Assembly (NCBI RefSeq): GCF_002858745.1
Contig: NZ_PJRO01000001.1
Location: forward strand, 643,824-707,823
Reading direction: 5' to 3'
DNA from: Mesorhizobium loti
GTDB taxonomy: Bacteria > Pseudomonadota > Alphaproteobacteria > Rhizobiales > Rhizobiaceae
DNA: 64,000 nucleotides
The notes below the pieces were generated by a model. That model was not told where the DNA came from and searched no databases. It saw only the letters and a list, made by a program, of their open reading frames with translations. Position numbers and translations under genes: made by a program. Every line of letters begins with the position of its first letter. Position 1 is the stretch's first letter. Shown here piece after piece: positions 47,447 to 57,364 of this stretch.

Positions 47447-48361
47447 TCAATGCGGGAAATCCAACCCCATCTGGCGATAGCGTTCCGGGTCATCACCCCA
47501 GTTTTCCCGCACTTTCACAAACAGGAAGAGATGTGTCTTCTGCTCAAGGATCTCAGCGATCTCCTTGCGCGCCGCCTCGCCGATAGCACGGATGGTTTCG
47601 CCCTTGTGGCCGAGTACAATTTTTTTCTGGCTGTCCCGCTCGATATAGATCACCTGCTCGATGCGCACCGAGCCGTCCTTCTTTTCCTCCCATTTTTCGG
47701 TTTCCACGTGGGAGGAATAGGGCAATTCCTGATGCAGGCGCAGATAAAGTTTCTCGCGCGTGATCTCGGCGGCAAGCTGGCGCATGGGCAGGTCGGAAAT
47801 CTGATCTTCCGGATAATACCACGGGCCAGCCGGCAAAGCCTTGCCAAGATAATCGAGCAAGTCCGTGCACCCGGAACCAGTCAGCGCCGAGACCATGAAA
47901 GTGCGCTCGAAGGCAACCCGTTCATTGGCGATCTTTGTCAAAGTCAGCAGCGTCTCCGGTTTCACGCGGTCGACTTTGTTCAGCACCAACACCTTCGGCT
48001 GACGCACATCGGCCAGCTTGTCCAGAATAGCGTCGGCGTCGCCCTTGATGCCGCGCTCGGCGTCGATCAGCACCAGAACCAGATCGGCATCCTTGGCTCC
48101 GCCCCAGGCAGTCGTGACCATGGCGGTATCGAGTCGCCGCTTCGGTTTGAAAATGCCGGGCGTATCGACCAGCACGATCTGTGCAGCTCCGTGGGTGGCA
48201 ATGCCACGCACGAGGGCACGGGTCGTCTGGACTTTGTGGGTAACAATAGACACTTTGCTGCCGACGAGCTGGTTGATCAGCGTCGACTTCCCAGCATTGG
48301 GCGCGCCGATCAGCGCGACAAAACCAGAGTGCGTTGTCTCTGGGCTCAGATCAGCTGTCAT
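47447..48361 (-). CDS. era: GTPase Era
   Basis: Era is an essential GTPase that binds the 3' end of 16S rRNA during 30S assembly. The 304-residue protein has G1 GAPNAGKST, G2 region VQTTRALVRG, G3 DTPGI, G4 NKVD, and a C-terminal KH domain with IYIERDSQKKIVLGHKGETIRAIG. The ATG at 48361 overlaps the rnc stop by four bases, coupling it to RNase III, which processes the same rRNA precursor. Nothing is unusual in sequence. Confidence 0.97.
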   Translation of the reverse strand: MTADLSPETTHSGFVALIGAPNAGKSTLINQLVGSKVSIVTHKVQTTRALVRGIATHGAAQIVLVDTPGIFKPKRRLDTAMVTTAWGGAKDADLVLVLIDAERGIKGDADAILDKLADVRQPKVLVLNKVDRVKPETLLTLTKIANERVAFERTFMVSALTGSGCTDLLDYLGKALPAGPWYYPEDQISDLPMRQLAAEITREKLYLRLHQELPYSSHVETEKWEEKKDGSVRIEQVIYIERDSQKKIVLGHKGETIRAIGEAARKEIAEILEQKTHLFLFVKVRENWGDDPERYRQMGLDFPH

Positions 48362-49086
48362 CGCACGTTCTCTCCTTCGGCGGCCCATACCCCTTCACGG
48401 ACCAGCAGGGCCGTAGCGGCGGCCTGTTCCGCTTCACGTTTGGAGCGGCCGGTACCGGCCGCCGGTTCCTTGGAAGCCACGCTGACGGTTACCGTGAAAA
48501 GTGGATCATGATCCGGCCCTTCCCGGCTGTCGATCCGGTATTCCGGCGTAGCCGCGGCCGCCTGATGCGCCCATTCCTGCAGCTCTGTCTTTGGGTCGCG
48601 CCTTGCCGCGCCGGCCGCTTTGGCACGCGGTTTCCAATAAGCATGGATAAAACGCCTGGCAGCGTCGAGACCGTCATCAAGATAGATGACGGCGATGAGC
48701 GATTCCAGCGCGTCGGCACGCAGGTTGACACGCTTGCGTTCGGCCAGATTACGCACTTCACTGCCCACCCGGATCAAATCGGCCAATCCGATCTCATCGG
48801 CGATCTGTGCCAGCGTTTCAGCGTTGACCAACGCGTTCAGCCGTACCGAAAGTTCACCCTCCGGCGCATTCGGAAAATCGGCCAGCAGCATATCCGCAAC
48901 TGCGAGGCCGAGTACCCGGTCACCCAGAAATTCAAAGCGTTCATAATCGATACCGGCATGGCTGCCGCGTGCACTGGCATGTGTCAGCGCACGCTGCAGA
49001 CGCTGCGGATCGCGGAAACTGTGACCGGTTCGGTTTTCCAGAACGGCGGCTAACGCTTCAGGTGCCAAACGCTTGGGCGCCGTCAT
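48358..49086 (-). CDS. rnc: Ribonuclease III
   Basis: RNase III cleaves double-stranded RNA in rRNA maturation and mRNA decay. The 242-residue protein has the signature ERFEFLGDRVLGL with its metal-binding acidic residues, then a second acidic site in LESLIAVIYLDDG, and a C-terminal dsRNA-binding domain (PKTELQEWAHQ, then GRSKREAEQAAATALL). It ends four bases into era and starts three bases after lepB. The lepB–rnc–era order is typical. Confidence 0.96.
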   Translation of the reverse strand: MTAPKRLAPEALAAVLENRTGHSFRDPQRLQRALTHASARGSHAGIDYERFEFLGDRVLGLAVADMLLADFPNAPEGELSVRLNALVNAETLAQIADEIGLADLIRVGSEVRNLAERKRVNLRADALESLIAVIYLDDGLDAARRFIHAYWKPRAKAAGAARRDPKTELQEWAHQAAAATPEYRIDSREGPDHDPLFTVTVSVASKEPAAGTGRSKREAEQAAATALLVREGVWAAEGENVR

Positions 49087-49089
49087 TGG

Positions 49090-49839
49090 CTAATGGACAA
49101 AAGAAAAGAGGCGCGACGGGCGCATCTCGGAAGGCCACTTCCAGATCTCGAGCGGGCTGGCTCCGCCAGCGATCGAGAAGAAGATGATGTTGGCGCGACC
49201 GACAAGATTGTCGGCTGGCACGTAACCGACACTGAAGCGGCTGTCGCTGGAATTGTCGCGGTTGTCGCCCATCATGAAATAGTGACCCGCAGGCACGACG
49301 AACTCGCGCGTGTCATCGCCGATTCCGTTTGGCGTCAGGTCGAGCGTGTCGTAACTGACGCCGTTCGGCAGTGTCTCGCGATAGACGTCGACGGGCCTGT
49401 TCTGCTCGGTGATATCAGGGTTGTCGATCTGACCAACCTTGGTGCGCGGCGCGCCGACATCGTTGATAAAGAGCTGGCCGCCCTTCATCTGGATCTTGTC
49501 GCCCGGCAGGCCGACGACACGCTTGATGTAGTCGACGGACGGGTCCGGCGGGAACTTGAAGACCACCACATCGCCGCGGTTGGGTTCCGAACCCCAGATG
49601 CGGCCCGAGAAGAGGTCAGGTCCGAATGGCAGCGAATACCGCGAGTAACCGTAGGCCCATTTGGTGACGAAGAGATAGTCGCCTTCCAGCAAAGTAGGCC
49701 GCATCGAACCCGAAGGAATCGAAAAAGGCTGGAAGAACAAGGTGCGAATGACAAGCGCCAGAAGCAGAGCTTGCACGATAACGCTTACAGTTTCGCCAAG
49801 TCCGCCGCTTTTCTTCTCGGATTTGTCAGCCACGCTCAT
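49090..49839 (-). CDS. lepB: Signal peptidase I
   Basis: LepB removes Sec and Tat signal peptides at the periplasmic face of the inner membrane. The 249-residue protein has one N-terminal membrane segment (about 18–38), catalytic Ser45 in PSGSMRPTL, general-base Lys106 in DYIKRVVGLPGD and the conserved box GDNRDNSSDSR. An in-frame ATG at 49863 would add eight residues; MSVADKSEKK at 49839 is preferred. rnc follows after three bases; acpS lies 163 bases upstream. Confidence 0.95.
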   Translation of the reverse strand: MSVADKSEKKSGGLGETVSVIVQALLLALVIRTLFFQPFSIPSGSMRPTLLEGDYLFVTKWAYGYSRYSLPFGPDLFSGRIWGSEPNRGDVVVFKFPPDPSVDYIKRVVGLPGDKIQMKGGQLFINDVGAPRTKVGQIDNPDITEQNRPVDVYRETLPNGVSYDTLDLTPNGIGDDTREFVVPAGHYFMMGDNRDNSSDSRFSVGYVPADNLVGRANIIFFSIAGGASPLEIWKWPSEMRPSRLFSFVH

Positions 49840-50002
49840 CTCATCCTCACTAGAGCGCCGCACACGAAGGACGCCCTAACACTTTATATGTGCACATCTG
49901 CTTGACGAAAATCGATTCCGATGTTCGGGCCGACGCGCTGTCCTGCCGGTTCATATACGGGGTCGCTGTCTGCCGGGCAACGCCAATAACCTCCAGCGTC
50001 CA

Positions 50003-50416
50003 TCACTGTGGCACTTCTGCGACCGGTAGCGCCTCGATGATCACAAAGGCTTGAGCGAGCGGGTAATCATCCGTGATCGTGAGATGGATCACTGCCTGGT
50101 GCTCGAACGGCAGAAGCTTCGCAAGTTGCACTGCCGCACCGCCGGTCAAGGCCATGGTCGGCTTGCCACTCGGCAGATTCACCACCCCCATGTCACGCCA
50201 GTAGACGCCCTGGGCGATACCCGTTCCCAACGCCTTGGCGCAGGCTTCCTTGGCGGCGAACCGCTTGGCGTAGGAGGCTGCCCGGGTCCTACGACCCTCC
50301 GAGCGGGCCTGCTCGACATCCGTGTAGACCCGCTTGATGAAACGCTCGGCATGCCGCTCGAGCGACTTCTCGATACGGCGGATGTCGATCAGATCAGAAC
50401 CGATGCCGATGATCAT
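50003..50416 (-). CDS. acpS: Holo-[acyl-carrier-protein] synthase
   Basis: AcpS transfers phosphopantetheine from coenzyme A to apo-ACP, needed for fatty acid synthesis. The 137-residue protein has the two diagnostic segments: [15 protein letters not shown] with the metal-binding Asp, and [16 protein letters not shown] with the catalytic Glu and Lys. Its ATG overlaps the stop of the DUF2062 gene by four bases. Placement beside lepB is normal in the order. Confidence 0.95.
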   Translation of the reverse strand: MIIGIGSDLIDIRRIEKSLERHAERFIKRVYTDVEQARSEGRRTRAASYAKRFAAKEACAKALGTGIAQGVYWRDMGVVNLPSGKPTMALTGGAAVQLAKLLPFEHQAVIHLTITDDYPLAQAFVIIEALPVAEVPQ

Positions 50417-51003
50417 CGTGTTGCTGAACCCAGCGCATCGGAACCGGACAGCTGATGATGTGCGGCTCGCGCGGCAAGCCGCCTACGCCGGCGCTCCTGG
50501 AAAGCCGTCATCCCCCAACGCGTAAGCCCGTAGGCAACAACGCCGGTCAAAAGTCCAAGCGGAACTGCGCCGATCGTCATCGGCTTCAGAACCGGCTCCC
50601 AAAGCTGAGACAGGCTCAAATGCTCCATCATCGCACCGAGATGCTCTGTCACCCCTTTGCGAGGCAGGTGCTCGTGCAGGATCAGTTTGCCGGTCTCCCA
50701 GGAAGCTCCCCAGAGAAACGGCATCGTCAGCGGATTTCCGAGCGCGGTACCGATGGCGGCGGCCACCAGATTGCCGGCGACCAGCCAGCAAACGGCTGCG
50801 GCGACGAGGAAATGCAATCCGAGCGGGAAGAAAGACGCAAACACGCCCGCAGCCACTCCGGCGGCTACGGCATGCGGTGTTGCCTTCAGGCGGACGACGC
50901 GCCTGGCGTAGTAACGCAACGAACGCGACAACGAACGGCGCGGCCACAGCCACACACGCAGGCGTTCACCAAGACTTTCCGCTTTTCTGCGCTTGAACAA
51001 CAT
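50413..51003 (-). CDS. DUF2062 membrane protein
   Basis: The 196-residue protein has a basic N-terminus, then three hydrophobic segments in the DUF2062 pattern ([46 protein letters not shown], and a C-terminal segment before a basic tail). The family is widespread and inner-membrane, and its role is not established. It sits between pyrE (23 bases away) and acpS (overlapping), as in many Rhizobiales. Confidence 0.88.
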   Translation of the reverse strand: MLFKRRKAESLGERLRVWLWPRRSLSRSLRYYARRVVRLKATPHAVAAGVAAGVFASFFPLGLHFLVAAAVCWLVAGNLVAAAIGTALGNPLTMPFLWGASWETGKLILHEHLPRKGVTEHLGAMMEHLSLSQLWEPVLKPMTIGAVPLGLLTGVVAYGLTRWGMTAFQERRRRRLAARAAHHQLSGSDALGSATR

Positions 51004-51026
51004 CAGGCCAAATCCACCCAGGCCAT

Positions 51027-51605
51027 TCAGAGCGTACGGCTGCCCGGCTTCACAGGCGGAATGGCGGCCAGCTCAGGCGGCAACTGGTCGGCAGGATACG
51101 CCGGAACCTCATACTGCGCGAGTGCAATCAGCGGCACGCCGACATCAGTCTTGCCGGCCGAACGGTCGATGATACAAGCGGCAGCCAACACTTCAGCACC
51201 GAGATCGTGCAGGCATTCGATCGTCTCGCGGATCGAGAGGCCAGTGGTGACGATATCCTCCACGATGACGACGCGAGCGCCCTTCTCGATCTCGAAACGG
51301 CGCAGCCTGAATACGCCCTGCTCGCGCTCGACCCAGATCGCCGGCACGCCAAGATGACGCGACGTCTCATAGGCCGGGATCAAACCGCCGACCGCAGGAC
51401 CGACGACATAGTCGATCGCCCCCCTCACTTCGACGCGAATCTTTTCGGCCAGCGCCTTGCAGAGGCGCTCGGTCTTGTCCGCATGCATGAACACCCGCGC
51501 CTTCTGCAGGAAGGTCGGACTGCGCAGGCCGGAAGTGAGGATGAAATGTCCCTCAAGCACTGCGCCCGCCGAGCGGAAGATATCGAGCACTTCAGCCGTG
51601 TTCAT
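51027..51605 (-). CDS. pyrE: Orotate phosphoribosyltransferase
   Basis: PyrE joins orotate to PRPP to give orotidine monophosphate, the fifth step of pyrimidine synthesis. The 192-residue protein has the PRPP-binding loop [19 protein letters not shown] and an early [10 protein letters not shown] substrate segment. An ATG five codons upstream (51620) would overlap the rsh stop by one base; [10 protein letters not shown] is preferred. The stringent-response gene rsh lies immediately upstream. Confidence 0.95.
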   Translation of the reverse strand: MNTAEVLDIFRSAGAVLEGHFILTSGLRSPTFLQKARVFMHADKTERLCKALAEKIRVEVRGAIDYVVGPAVGGLIPAYETSRHLGVPAIWVEREQGVFRLRRFEIEKGARVVIVEDIVTTGLSIRETIECLHDLGAEVLAAACIIDRSAGKTDVGVPLIALAQYEVPAYPADQLPPELAAIPPVKPGSRTL

Positions 51606-51620
51606 GCCTTGCCGTTCCAA

Positions 51621-53852
51621 TCATCCGTTGACGCGTCGCGCATCGCTGACGCTCGAGTTTTCCTTGAGCTGCGACAGCAGCCGGTTCAAGTGCTTCAGAT
51701 CCCAGACTTCGAGGTCGATCAGCATTTCGGTGAAGTCAGGCGCGGTGCGCACCATCGACAGCGTGTGGATATTGGCGTCGTTCGACGCCACTACTTGCGC
51801 AATATCAGCAAGGGAACCCGGCGCATTGATGGCAGTCACTGAAATACGAGCGGGAAAGCGTTCGCGGTTGTTTTCGTCGATGTCCCAGCGGACATCGATC
51901 CATCGCTCCGGCTGATCATCGAAGGCCGTCAATGACGGCGACTGGATCGGATAGATGGTAATGCCGGAGCCCGGCTGGATGATGCCAACAATGCGGTCAC
52001 CGGGAACCGCGCCTTCAGGCGCGAAGCGCACCGGCAGATCGCCGCGCACGCCGCGAATCGGCACTGCTGCATCGTCCCTCGGCTGCGTCTTGTCGCGGCG
52101 CGCGGCCCGTCCTGGCATCTGGAACAGCATGCCGGCGGCGTTGCGGATACGTGACCACCCCTCCTCGCGCTGCTTCGGCGGCGTGACCGTGACACGCTCG
52201 TCCTTGTAGTCGGGGAATACCGCCTTCAAAACATCGGCCGAAGCAAGTTCGCCGCGACCGACGGAAGCAAGCACGTCCTCGATATCCTTGCGCGCCAGCC
52301 GGTGCAGCACCGACTTCAGGTTTTCCTTCGAGAAGGTTTTGCCGCCACGTTCGAAGGCACGTTCGAGTATCCGCAGGCCAAGCCCGGAATATTGCTTGCG
52401 AATGGCGTTTTTGGTGGCGCGGCGAATGGCGGCGCGCGCCTTGCCGGTGACCACGATCGATTCCCAGGCTGCCGGAGGAACCTGCGCCTTCGAGCGGATG
52501 ATCTCGACCTCGTCGCCGTTCTTCAGCTCGGTCATCAGCGGCATGACACGACCATTGACCTTGGCGCCGACGCACGTATCGCCGACATCGGTGTGAACGG
52601 CATAGGCAAAATCGATGGGCGTAGCGCCACGCGGCAGCGCGATCAGCATGCCCTTTGGAGTGAAACAGAACACCTGATCCTGGAACAATTCCAGCTTGGT
52701 GTTCTCCAGGAAATCTTCCGGATTGTCGCCTTCGGCAAGCTGCTCGATGGTACGGCGCAGCCAGGCATAAGCGTTGGTTTCCTTGGAAATGATGTGCGTG
52801 GTGCCGTTGGTCTTGCCATTCGCATCCTTGTAGATCGAATGGGCGGCAACACCGTATTCGGCAATCTTGTTCATCTCGCGCGTACGGATCTGCAGCTCGA
52901 CGCGCTGGCGTGACGGGCCAACGATGGTGGTGTGGATCGACCGATAGTCGTTCTGTTTCGGAGTCGAGATGTAGTCCTTGAAGCGACCCGGTACCATCGA
53001 CCAGGTCGTATGGATCAAACCAAGCGCGCGGTAACAGTCCTCGACCGTGTCCATGACGACGCGAAAGCCGAAAATGTCCGACAGTTGTTCGAAGGACAGC
53101 GCCTTGGCCTCCATCTTGCGGAACACCGACCACGGCTTTTTCTGGCGGCTTTTGACGCTCGCCTTCATCGCGTGCTTGTCGAACAGTGCCGAAAGCGCAT
53201 TCTCGATCTCGGTCAGCACTCCCTTGTTGCGCTCCGAGATTTCGGCGAGTCTTGCCGTCACCGTGCGGTAGGCCTCCGGATTGATATAGCGGAACGCAAT
53301 TTCCTCAAGCTCCTCGCGCATGCCTTGCATGCCCATGCGTCCGGCCAGCGGCGCATAGATCTCCATTGTCTCCTCGGCGATGCGCAGGCGCTTGTCCTCG
53401 CGCATATGGTCGAGAGTGCGCATGTTGTGCAGGCGATCGGCGAGCTTGACCAAAAGGACGCGTACATCCTCGGAAATCGCCAGCAGGAGCTTGCGCAGGT
53501 TTTCCGCCTGTTCGGCCTTCTTGGAGACGAGATCGAGCTTCTTGAGCTTTGTCAGCCCCTCGACCAGCTTGCCCATATCGGGACCGAACAACTCGTCGAT
53601 CTCGGCGCGTGTGGCCGTGGTGTCCTCGATCGTGTCGTGCAACAGGGCAACCGCGATCGTCGCCTCGTCCAGATGCATGTCCGTGAGGATGGCGGCGACT
53701 TCGAGCGGATGGGAGAAATAGGGATCACCGGAAGCGCGCTTCTGGTGGCCGTGCTTCTGCATGGCATAGACGTAGGCTTTGTTGAGCAGCGCCTCGTTGA
53801 CGTCCGGCTTGTAGCGCTGGACGCGCTCGACAAGCTCATACTGACGCATCAT
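51621..53852 (-). CDS. rsh: Bifunctional (p)ppGpp synthetase/hydrolase Rsh
   Basis: The single rhizobial Rsh makes and degrades (p)ppGpp. About 743 residues: an HD hydrolase domain (AILTDMHLDEATIAVALLHDTIEDT, ~45–160), a RelA/SpoT synthetase domain (FRKMEAKALSFEQLSDIFGFRVV… SIHTTIVGP, ~235–350), TGS (FCFTPKGMLIALPRGATPIDFAY, ~385–445) and C-terminal ACT (~660–740). Both active sites look intact. Two consecutive ATG codons (53852/53849) are possible starts. rpoZ lies 109 bases upstream in the same direction. Confidence 0.96.
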   Translation of the reverse strand: MMRQYELVERVQRYKPDVNEALLNKAYVYAMQKHGHQKRASGDPYFSHPLEVAAILTDMHLDEATIAVALLHDTIEDTTATRAEIDELFGPDMGKLVEGLTKLKKLDLVSKKAEQAENLRKLLLAISEDVRVLLVKLADRLHNMRTLDHMREDKRLRIAEETMEIYAPLAGRMGMQGMREELEEIAFRYINPEAYRTVTARLAEISERNKGVLTEIENALSALFDKHAMKASVKSRQKKPWSVFRKMEAKALSFEQLSDIFGFRVVMDTVEDCYRALGLIHTTWSMVPGRFKDYISTPKQNDYRSIHTTIVGPSRQRVELQIRTREMNKIAEYGVAAHSIYKDANGKTNGTTHIISKETNAYAWLRRTIEQLAEGDNPEDFLENTKLELFQDQVFCFTPKGMLIALPRGATPIDFAYAVHTDVGDTCVGAKVNGRVMPLMTELKNGDEVEIIRSKAQVPPAAWESIVVTGKARAAIRRATKNAIRKQYSGLGLRILERAFERGGKTFSKENLKSVLHRLARKDIEDVLASVGRGELASADVLKAVFPDYKDERVTVTPPKQREEGWSRIRNAAGMLFQMPGRAARRDKTQPRDDAAVPIRGVRGDLPVRFAPEGAVPGDRIVGIIQPGSGITIYPIQSPSLTAFDDQPERWIDVRWDIDENNRERFPARISVTAINAPGSLADIAQVVASNDANIHTLSMVRTAPDFTEMLIDLEVWDLKHLNRLLSQLKENSSVSDARRVNG

Positions 53853-53961
53853 GGGCGGATTCTCGCAAAGCTGAAATGAATCATGCGCCGCTTGCTCAGC
53901 GGCGCATGTCACAAATAGCCACGAAAACTATGGCGCGAAAGGGCCGAAGCCCTGTCGGCTA

Positions 53962-54363
53962 TTAATAATCGTCGTTCTTTTCCGGAGCCACCAGGCCTTC
54001 GATACCGGCCAGCAAATCCTCTTCCGACATACGATCGAAGGTGATGGCCTCTTCCGGCTCGTCAGCATCGGCCGCAACAGCCGTTCCGGTCTGGTCAGTG
54101 ATAGCCTCGGCTTCCGGTGCTTCCGGCTCGTCGACCTCGACATGCTTCTGCAGCGAATGGATCAGATCTTCCTTGAGGTCGCCCGGCGAAAGCGTCTCAT
54201 CGGCGATCTCGCGCAGCGCCACGACCGGGTTCTTGTCGTTGTCTCGCGGCACGGTGATCATCGCACCCTGGCTGATCTGGCGGGCGCGATGACCGGCCAA
54301 CAGCACCAGCTCGAAGCGGTTGTCGACCTTGTCGATGCAATCTTCAACGGTTACGCGGGCCAT
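53962..54363 (-). CDS. rpoZ: RNA polymerase omega subunit
   Basis: Omega assists folding of beta' and helps form one of the (p)ppGpp-binding sites on RNA polymerase. The 133-residue protein has the conserved start [30 protein letters not shown] and a Glu/Asp-rich C-terminal extension typical of alphaproteobacteria. It heads the rpoZ–rsh–pyrE order and is divergent from the NYN gene. Omega beside the (p)ppGpp synthetase is a widely conserved pairing. Confidence 0.95.
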   Translation of the reverse strand: MARVTVEDCIDKVDNRFELVLLAGHRARQISQGAMITVPRDNDKNPVVALREIADETLSPGDLKEDLIHSLQKHVEVDEPEAPEAEAITDQTGTAVAADADEPEEAITFDRMSEEDLLAGIEGLVAPEKNDDY

Positions 54364-54621
54364 TCGATGCCCCTTTCATGCTCTTGATCTATTGGAAATC
54401 TGGCGGGCTCCATAGCCCGAACCGGTCCGGAATACAAGCGCGGTGCGTCTCAGGCACCCTCACTGGCCACTTGGTGATCACAATTTCTTGCTCAATCCCC
54501 GCCTGCTCTTGGAATGCCATCATCCCGGCGCTATTTCCGAAAGAATAAGGGCTTGGCGGTTTCTTAAGAAACCTTGTCAGACGTACTTATCGCATTGCCT
54601 ATTTTCAAGAAGGATATTGCC

Positions 54622-55212
54622 ATGTTCGACCCACGCGAAAAGATCGCTCTTTTCATCGACGGCGCCAATCTTTATGCCACTTCTCGTTCCCTCGGCTTCG
54701 ATATCGACTACCGCAAGCTTCTGGCCAGTTTCCAGAAACGTGGCTACCTTTTGCGTGCCTACTACTACACTGCACTGGTTGAGGATCAGGAATACTCCTC
54801 GATCCGGCCCCTGATCGATTGGCTCGACTATAATGGCTTCAAAGTTGTGACCAAGCCGGCCAAGGAATTCACCGACGCTGCTGGCCGCCGCAAGATCAAA
54901 GGCAATATGGACATAGAATTGACGGTAGATGCGCTGGAACTTGCTGATGTCGTCGACCACTATGTTCTCTTTTCGGGAGATGGCGACTTCCGCACCCTGG
55001 TGGAAGCCTTGCAGCGACGCGGCCGCAAGGTCTCAATCGTCTCGACCATGGCCTCGCAACCACCGATGATCTCCGACGATCTGCGCCGACAGGCCGACCA
55101 TTTCATCGACCTGATGACCCTGAAAAACGAGGTTGGCCGCGATCCGACCGACCGTCCGGTCCGGCGTCCTGAACCGGCGGCGACTCAGGACGATGACGAC
55201 GACCAGTATTGA
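54622..55212 (+). CDS. NYN domain (LabA/DUF88-like) protein
   Basis: The 196-residue protein has an NYN nuclease-type fold: KIALFIDGANLYATSR with the first acidic residue near the N-terminus, KGNMDIELTVDALEL, then FSGDGDFRTLVEAL. These three acidic clusters are the metal-binding set of PIN/NYN ribonucleases. A nuclease role in RNA turnover is inferred from family only. An acidic Asp-rich tail ends the protein. AGAAGGA lies upstream of the ATG. UDG follows 32 bases later, possibly in one operon. Confidence 0.87.
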   Translation: MFDPREKIALFIDGANLYATSRSLGFDIDYRKLLASFQKRGYLLRAYYYTALVEDQEYSSIRPLIDWLDYNGFKVVTKPAKEFTDAAGRRKIKGNMDIELTVDALELADVVDHYVLFSGDGDFRTLVEALQRRGRKVSIVSTMASQPPMISDDLRRQADHFIDLMTLKNEVGRDPTDRPVRRPEPAATQDDDDDQY

Positions 55213-55244
55213 TGAAAGGGGCCGGCAGGTGGTAGCACCCAGGC

Positions 55245-55907
55245 ATGCTCGCCTCTGCCGAACCCAGTCATAACTGTCCGCTTTGCCCACGCCTGCATGA
55301 TTTCATCGCTGGCTGGCGGGAACGCGAGCCTGACTGGTTCAACGGCCCTGTCCCGGCATTTCTGCCAAAGGGTACCACGCCGGGTCGCGAAGACAGCGTA
55401 CGCTTGCTGATTGTTGGCCTTGCGCCTGGCCTGCGCGGCGCCAACCGCACCGGACGCCCCTTCACGGGCGACTATGCCGGCGACCTGCTCTATTCAACGT
55501 TGATTGCTCATGGCTTCGCACGCGGGCGCTTCGAGGCACGGCCGGACGACAGCTTGGAGCTGGTCGACACAGCCATCGTCAACGCCGTGCGTTGCGTGCC
55601 GCCGGAGAACAAGCCAACTGGTCCGGAAATAGCAACCTGCCGGACTTTCCTGATCCCAACGATAGCGCGTTTCCCGAAACTGCGTGCCATCCTGACGCTG
55701 GGGGGAATTGCGCATCAATCGACCGTTCGGGCGCTCGGCCTGCGCGTTGCCGCCTTCCCGTTTAAGCACGCCGCCAGCTATGACACAGGCAAGGTCCAGC
55801 TCTTCTCCAGCTATCATTGCTCGCGTTATAATACGAACACTGGCGTACTGACCGAAGAGATGTTCGTGAAGGTGTTCGCAGATATCGCCGAATTCATCGG
55901 GAATTAA
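55245..55907 (+). CDS. Uracil-DNA glycosylase, family 5-like (Fe–S type)
   Basis: The 220-residue protein resembles family 5 (UdgB) glycosylases: LLIVGLAPGLRGANRTGRPFTGDYAG with motif A-like GLAPG, and a C-terminal SYHCSRYNTNTG. Four cysteines, at ~11, 14, 117 and 132 (NCPLCP, VRCVPP, ATCRTF), are positioned to hold a 4Fe–4S cluster. Such enzymes excise uracil and some deaminated purines in base-excision repair. The start at 55245 has only a weak ribosome-binding site. Confidence 0.85.
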   Translation: MLASAEPSHNCPLCPRLHDFIAGWREREPDWFNGPVPAFLPKGTTPGREDSVRLLIVGLAPGLRGANRTGRPFTGDYAGDLLYSTLIAHGFARGRFEARPDDSLELVDTAIVNAVRCVPPENKPTGPEIATCRTFLIPTIARFPKLRAILTLGGIAHQSTVRALGLRVAAFPFKHAASYDTGKVQLFSSYHCSRYNTNTGVLTEEMFVKVFADIAEFIGN

Positions 55908-55918
55908 GCCCCGATTAG

Positions 55919-56620
55919 CTACCGCGCCAGCTCGATCAATCTGGATGGGGTCCCCTGCAGGACGTTGAGGTCGACCGCGCCTTCGATGCCATCGACGCGA
56001 CCGCGATTGTGGTATTGCCAGTATAACCACTTCTCATTACCCGGATGAAGCACGAGTGACCGCACCCAGCGTTCACGCGTCGGCATGACCGCTTCGTAGA
56101 GATCGACGGCCTCGCCAATGAGATAGATGATCGCCGGCTTGCCGAACTGCGCTTCCACCGGCCCAAGAAACGCGTTGAGTTCCGTGCGCAATTCCTCTGG
56201 CGTCAGGCGACGCGGACAATTTCCACCAAATTCAATGTCGACCACAGGCGGTAGCATTGGCTGACTGCGCGGCACCACGTTCAGGAAATTCTGCGCCTGG
56301 TCCGCTCCGGGACGGCAGAACGTAAAAAAATGATAGGCGCCCACGACCAAACCGGCAGCGCGGGCCTCGCCGAGATTGGTCGCGAAGGTATCGTCGACAT
56401 GATCGCCGCCTTCCGTCGCCTTTATGACGGCAAAGGCCACATCATCTGCTGCCACGCGCCGCCAGTCGATCTTTCCCTGATGATGGGAGACATCGATCCC
56501 ACGGACAGGATATTCTTGGCGATCCGGAGAAAAGGCCTTGAAATACCAGTAGCCGGCGGCGGCGAAGGTTCCTGAGACGATGAGAGCGAAGGCAATCCCA
56601 CGCAGTGCTCGCCCCGCCAT
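55919..56620 (-). CDS. GH25 family lysozyme-like protein
   Basis: The 233-residue protein has a membrane or signal anchor (GIAFALIVSGTFAAAGYWYF) followed by a GH25 muramidase domain: GIDVSHHQGKIDW, AVIKATEGG, PVVDIEFGGN with the catalytic acidic pair, and a final WLYWQYHNRG. GH25 enzymes cut the N-acetylmuramic acid–N-acetylglucosamine bond of peptidoglycan, here in the periplasm. The ATG at 56620 is preferred, although a TTG at 56641 has a better GAGGAA site. It is convergent with the UDG gene. Confidence 0.87.
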   Translation of the reverse strand: MAGRALRGIAFALIVSGTFAAAGYWYFKAFSPDRQEYPVRGIDVSHHQGKIDWRRVAADDVAFAVIKATEGGDHVDDTFATNLGEARAAGLVVGAYHFFTFCRPGADQAQNFLNVVPRSQPMLPPVVDIEFGGNCPRRLTPEELRTELNAFLGPVEAQFGKPAIIYLIGEAVDLYEAVMPTRERWVRSLVLHPGNEKWLYWQYHNRGRVDGIEGAVDLNVLQGTPSRLIELAR

Positions 56621-56674
56621 ATTAGCCACGTCGCCTGACAACGGTTCCTCGCGGAAGGGGCTGGCGCAGCCGCT

Positions 56675-57154
56675 TCATCCTCGTTCCTTCAGGAGCCTGC
56701 CTTTTTCACGTGCCCAGTCGCGCTGCTTTTCCGTCTCGCGCTTGTCGTGCAGCTTCTTGCCGCGCGCCAGCCCGAGCAGAAGCTTCGCTCTGCCCTTGTC
56801 GTTGAAATAGATTTTGAGCGGCACCAGCGTCATACCTTCGCGAGCCACACCCTGCCCCAACTTCGCGATCTCGCGCTTGTTGAGCAACAGCTTGCGGCGG
56901 CGCCTTGGCTCATGGTTGAAGCGATTGCCCTGCAGATACTCCGGCAGGTAGGAATTGATCAGCCAGATGCCGCCGTCCTCCACCGAGGCGTAGGACTCCT
57001 GGATATTGGCTTGCCCCTGACGCAAAGACTTTACTTCAGTGCCGGTCAGCACCAAGCCGGCCTCGACCGTATCGAGTACCTCATAGGAAAAGCGCGCCTT
57101 GCGGTTTTCCGCGACGATCTTGTTGTTGGGATCGGCTTTCTTTACCTGGTTCAT
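56675..57154 (-). CDS. smpB: SsrA-binding protein SmpB
   Basis: SmpB delivers tmRNA to stalled ribosomes for trans-translation. The 159-residue protein has the SmpB core: [28 protein letters not shown], then [20 protein letters not shown], and a basic C-terminal tail [18 protein letters not shown]. The start [10 protein letters not shown] at 57154 is preferred over an ATG five codons upstream. dapA lies upstream in the same direction, separated by a palindromic repeat. No tmRNA gene is visible here. Confidence 0.95.
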   Translation of the reverse strand: MNQVKKADPNNKIVAENRKARFSYEVLDTVEAGLVLTGTEVKSLRQGQANIQESYASVEDGGIWLINSYLPEYLQGNRFNHEPRRRRKLLLNKREIAKLGQGVAREGMTLVPLKIYFNDKGRAKLLLGLARGKKLHDKRETEKQRDWAREKGRLLKERG

Positions 57155-57256
57155 GGCATTCAATTTCAATCAACTGTCGATGCGCCATGAGTGGCATGCC
57201 ATCCCGGGCGCGTCGGAAAAGAAGCCATCAAATGGCGTTGCAGGCCGAATTCCGCA

Positions 57257-57350
57257 AGAGCAATTCCAGGAAAAGTGTGTAGCGGTTTTCCGTCCGGAAT
57301 TGCGTAAAAACAAAGAATTAGAGCGTTTCCGTGAAAAACGGAAACGCTCT
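57257..57350. repeat. Composite palindromic intergenic repeat, copy 3
   Basis: The same two-hairpin element as at 16329–16422 and 35594–35695, beginning AGAGCAATTCC and ending CGTTTCCGTGAAAAACGGAAACGCTCT in short pieces. It lies between dapA and smpB, ending 14 bases downstream of the dapA stop, so it will be transcribed into the dapA mRNA 3' end. Confidence 0.9.
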
Positions 57351-57364
57351 GGAGCCGTAACTGC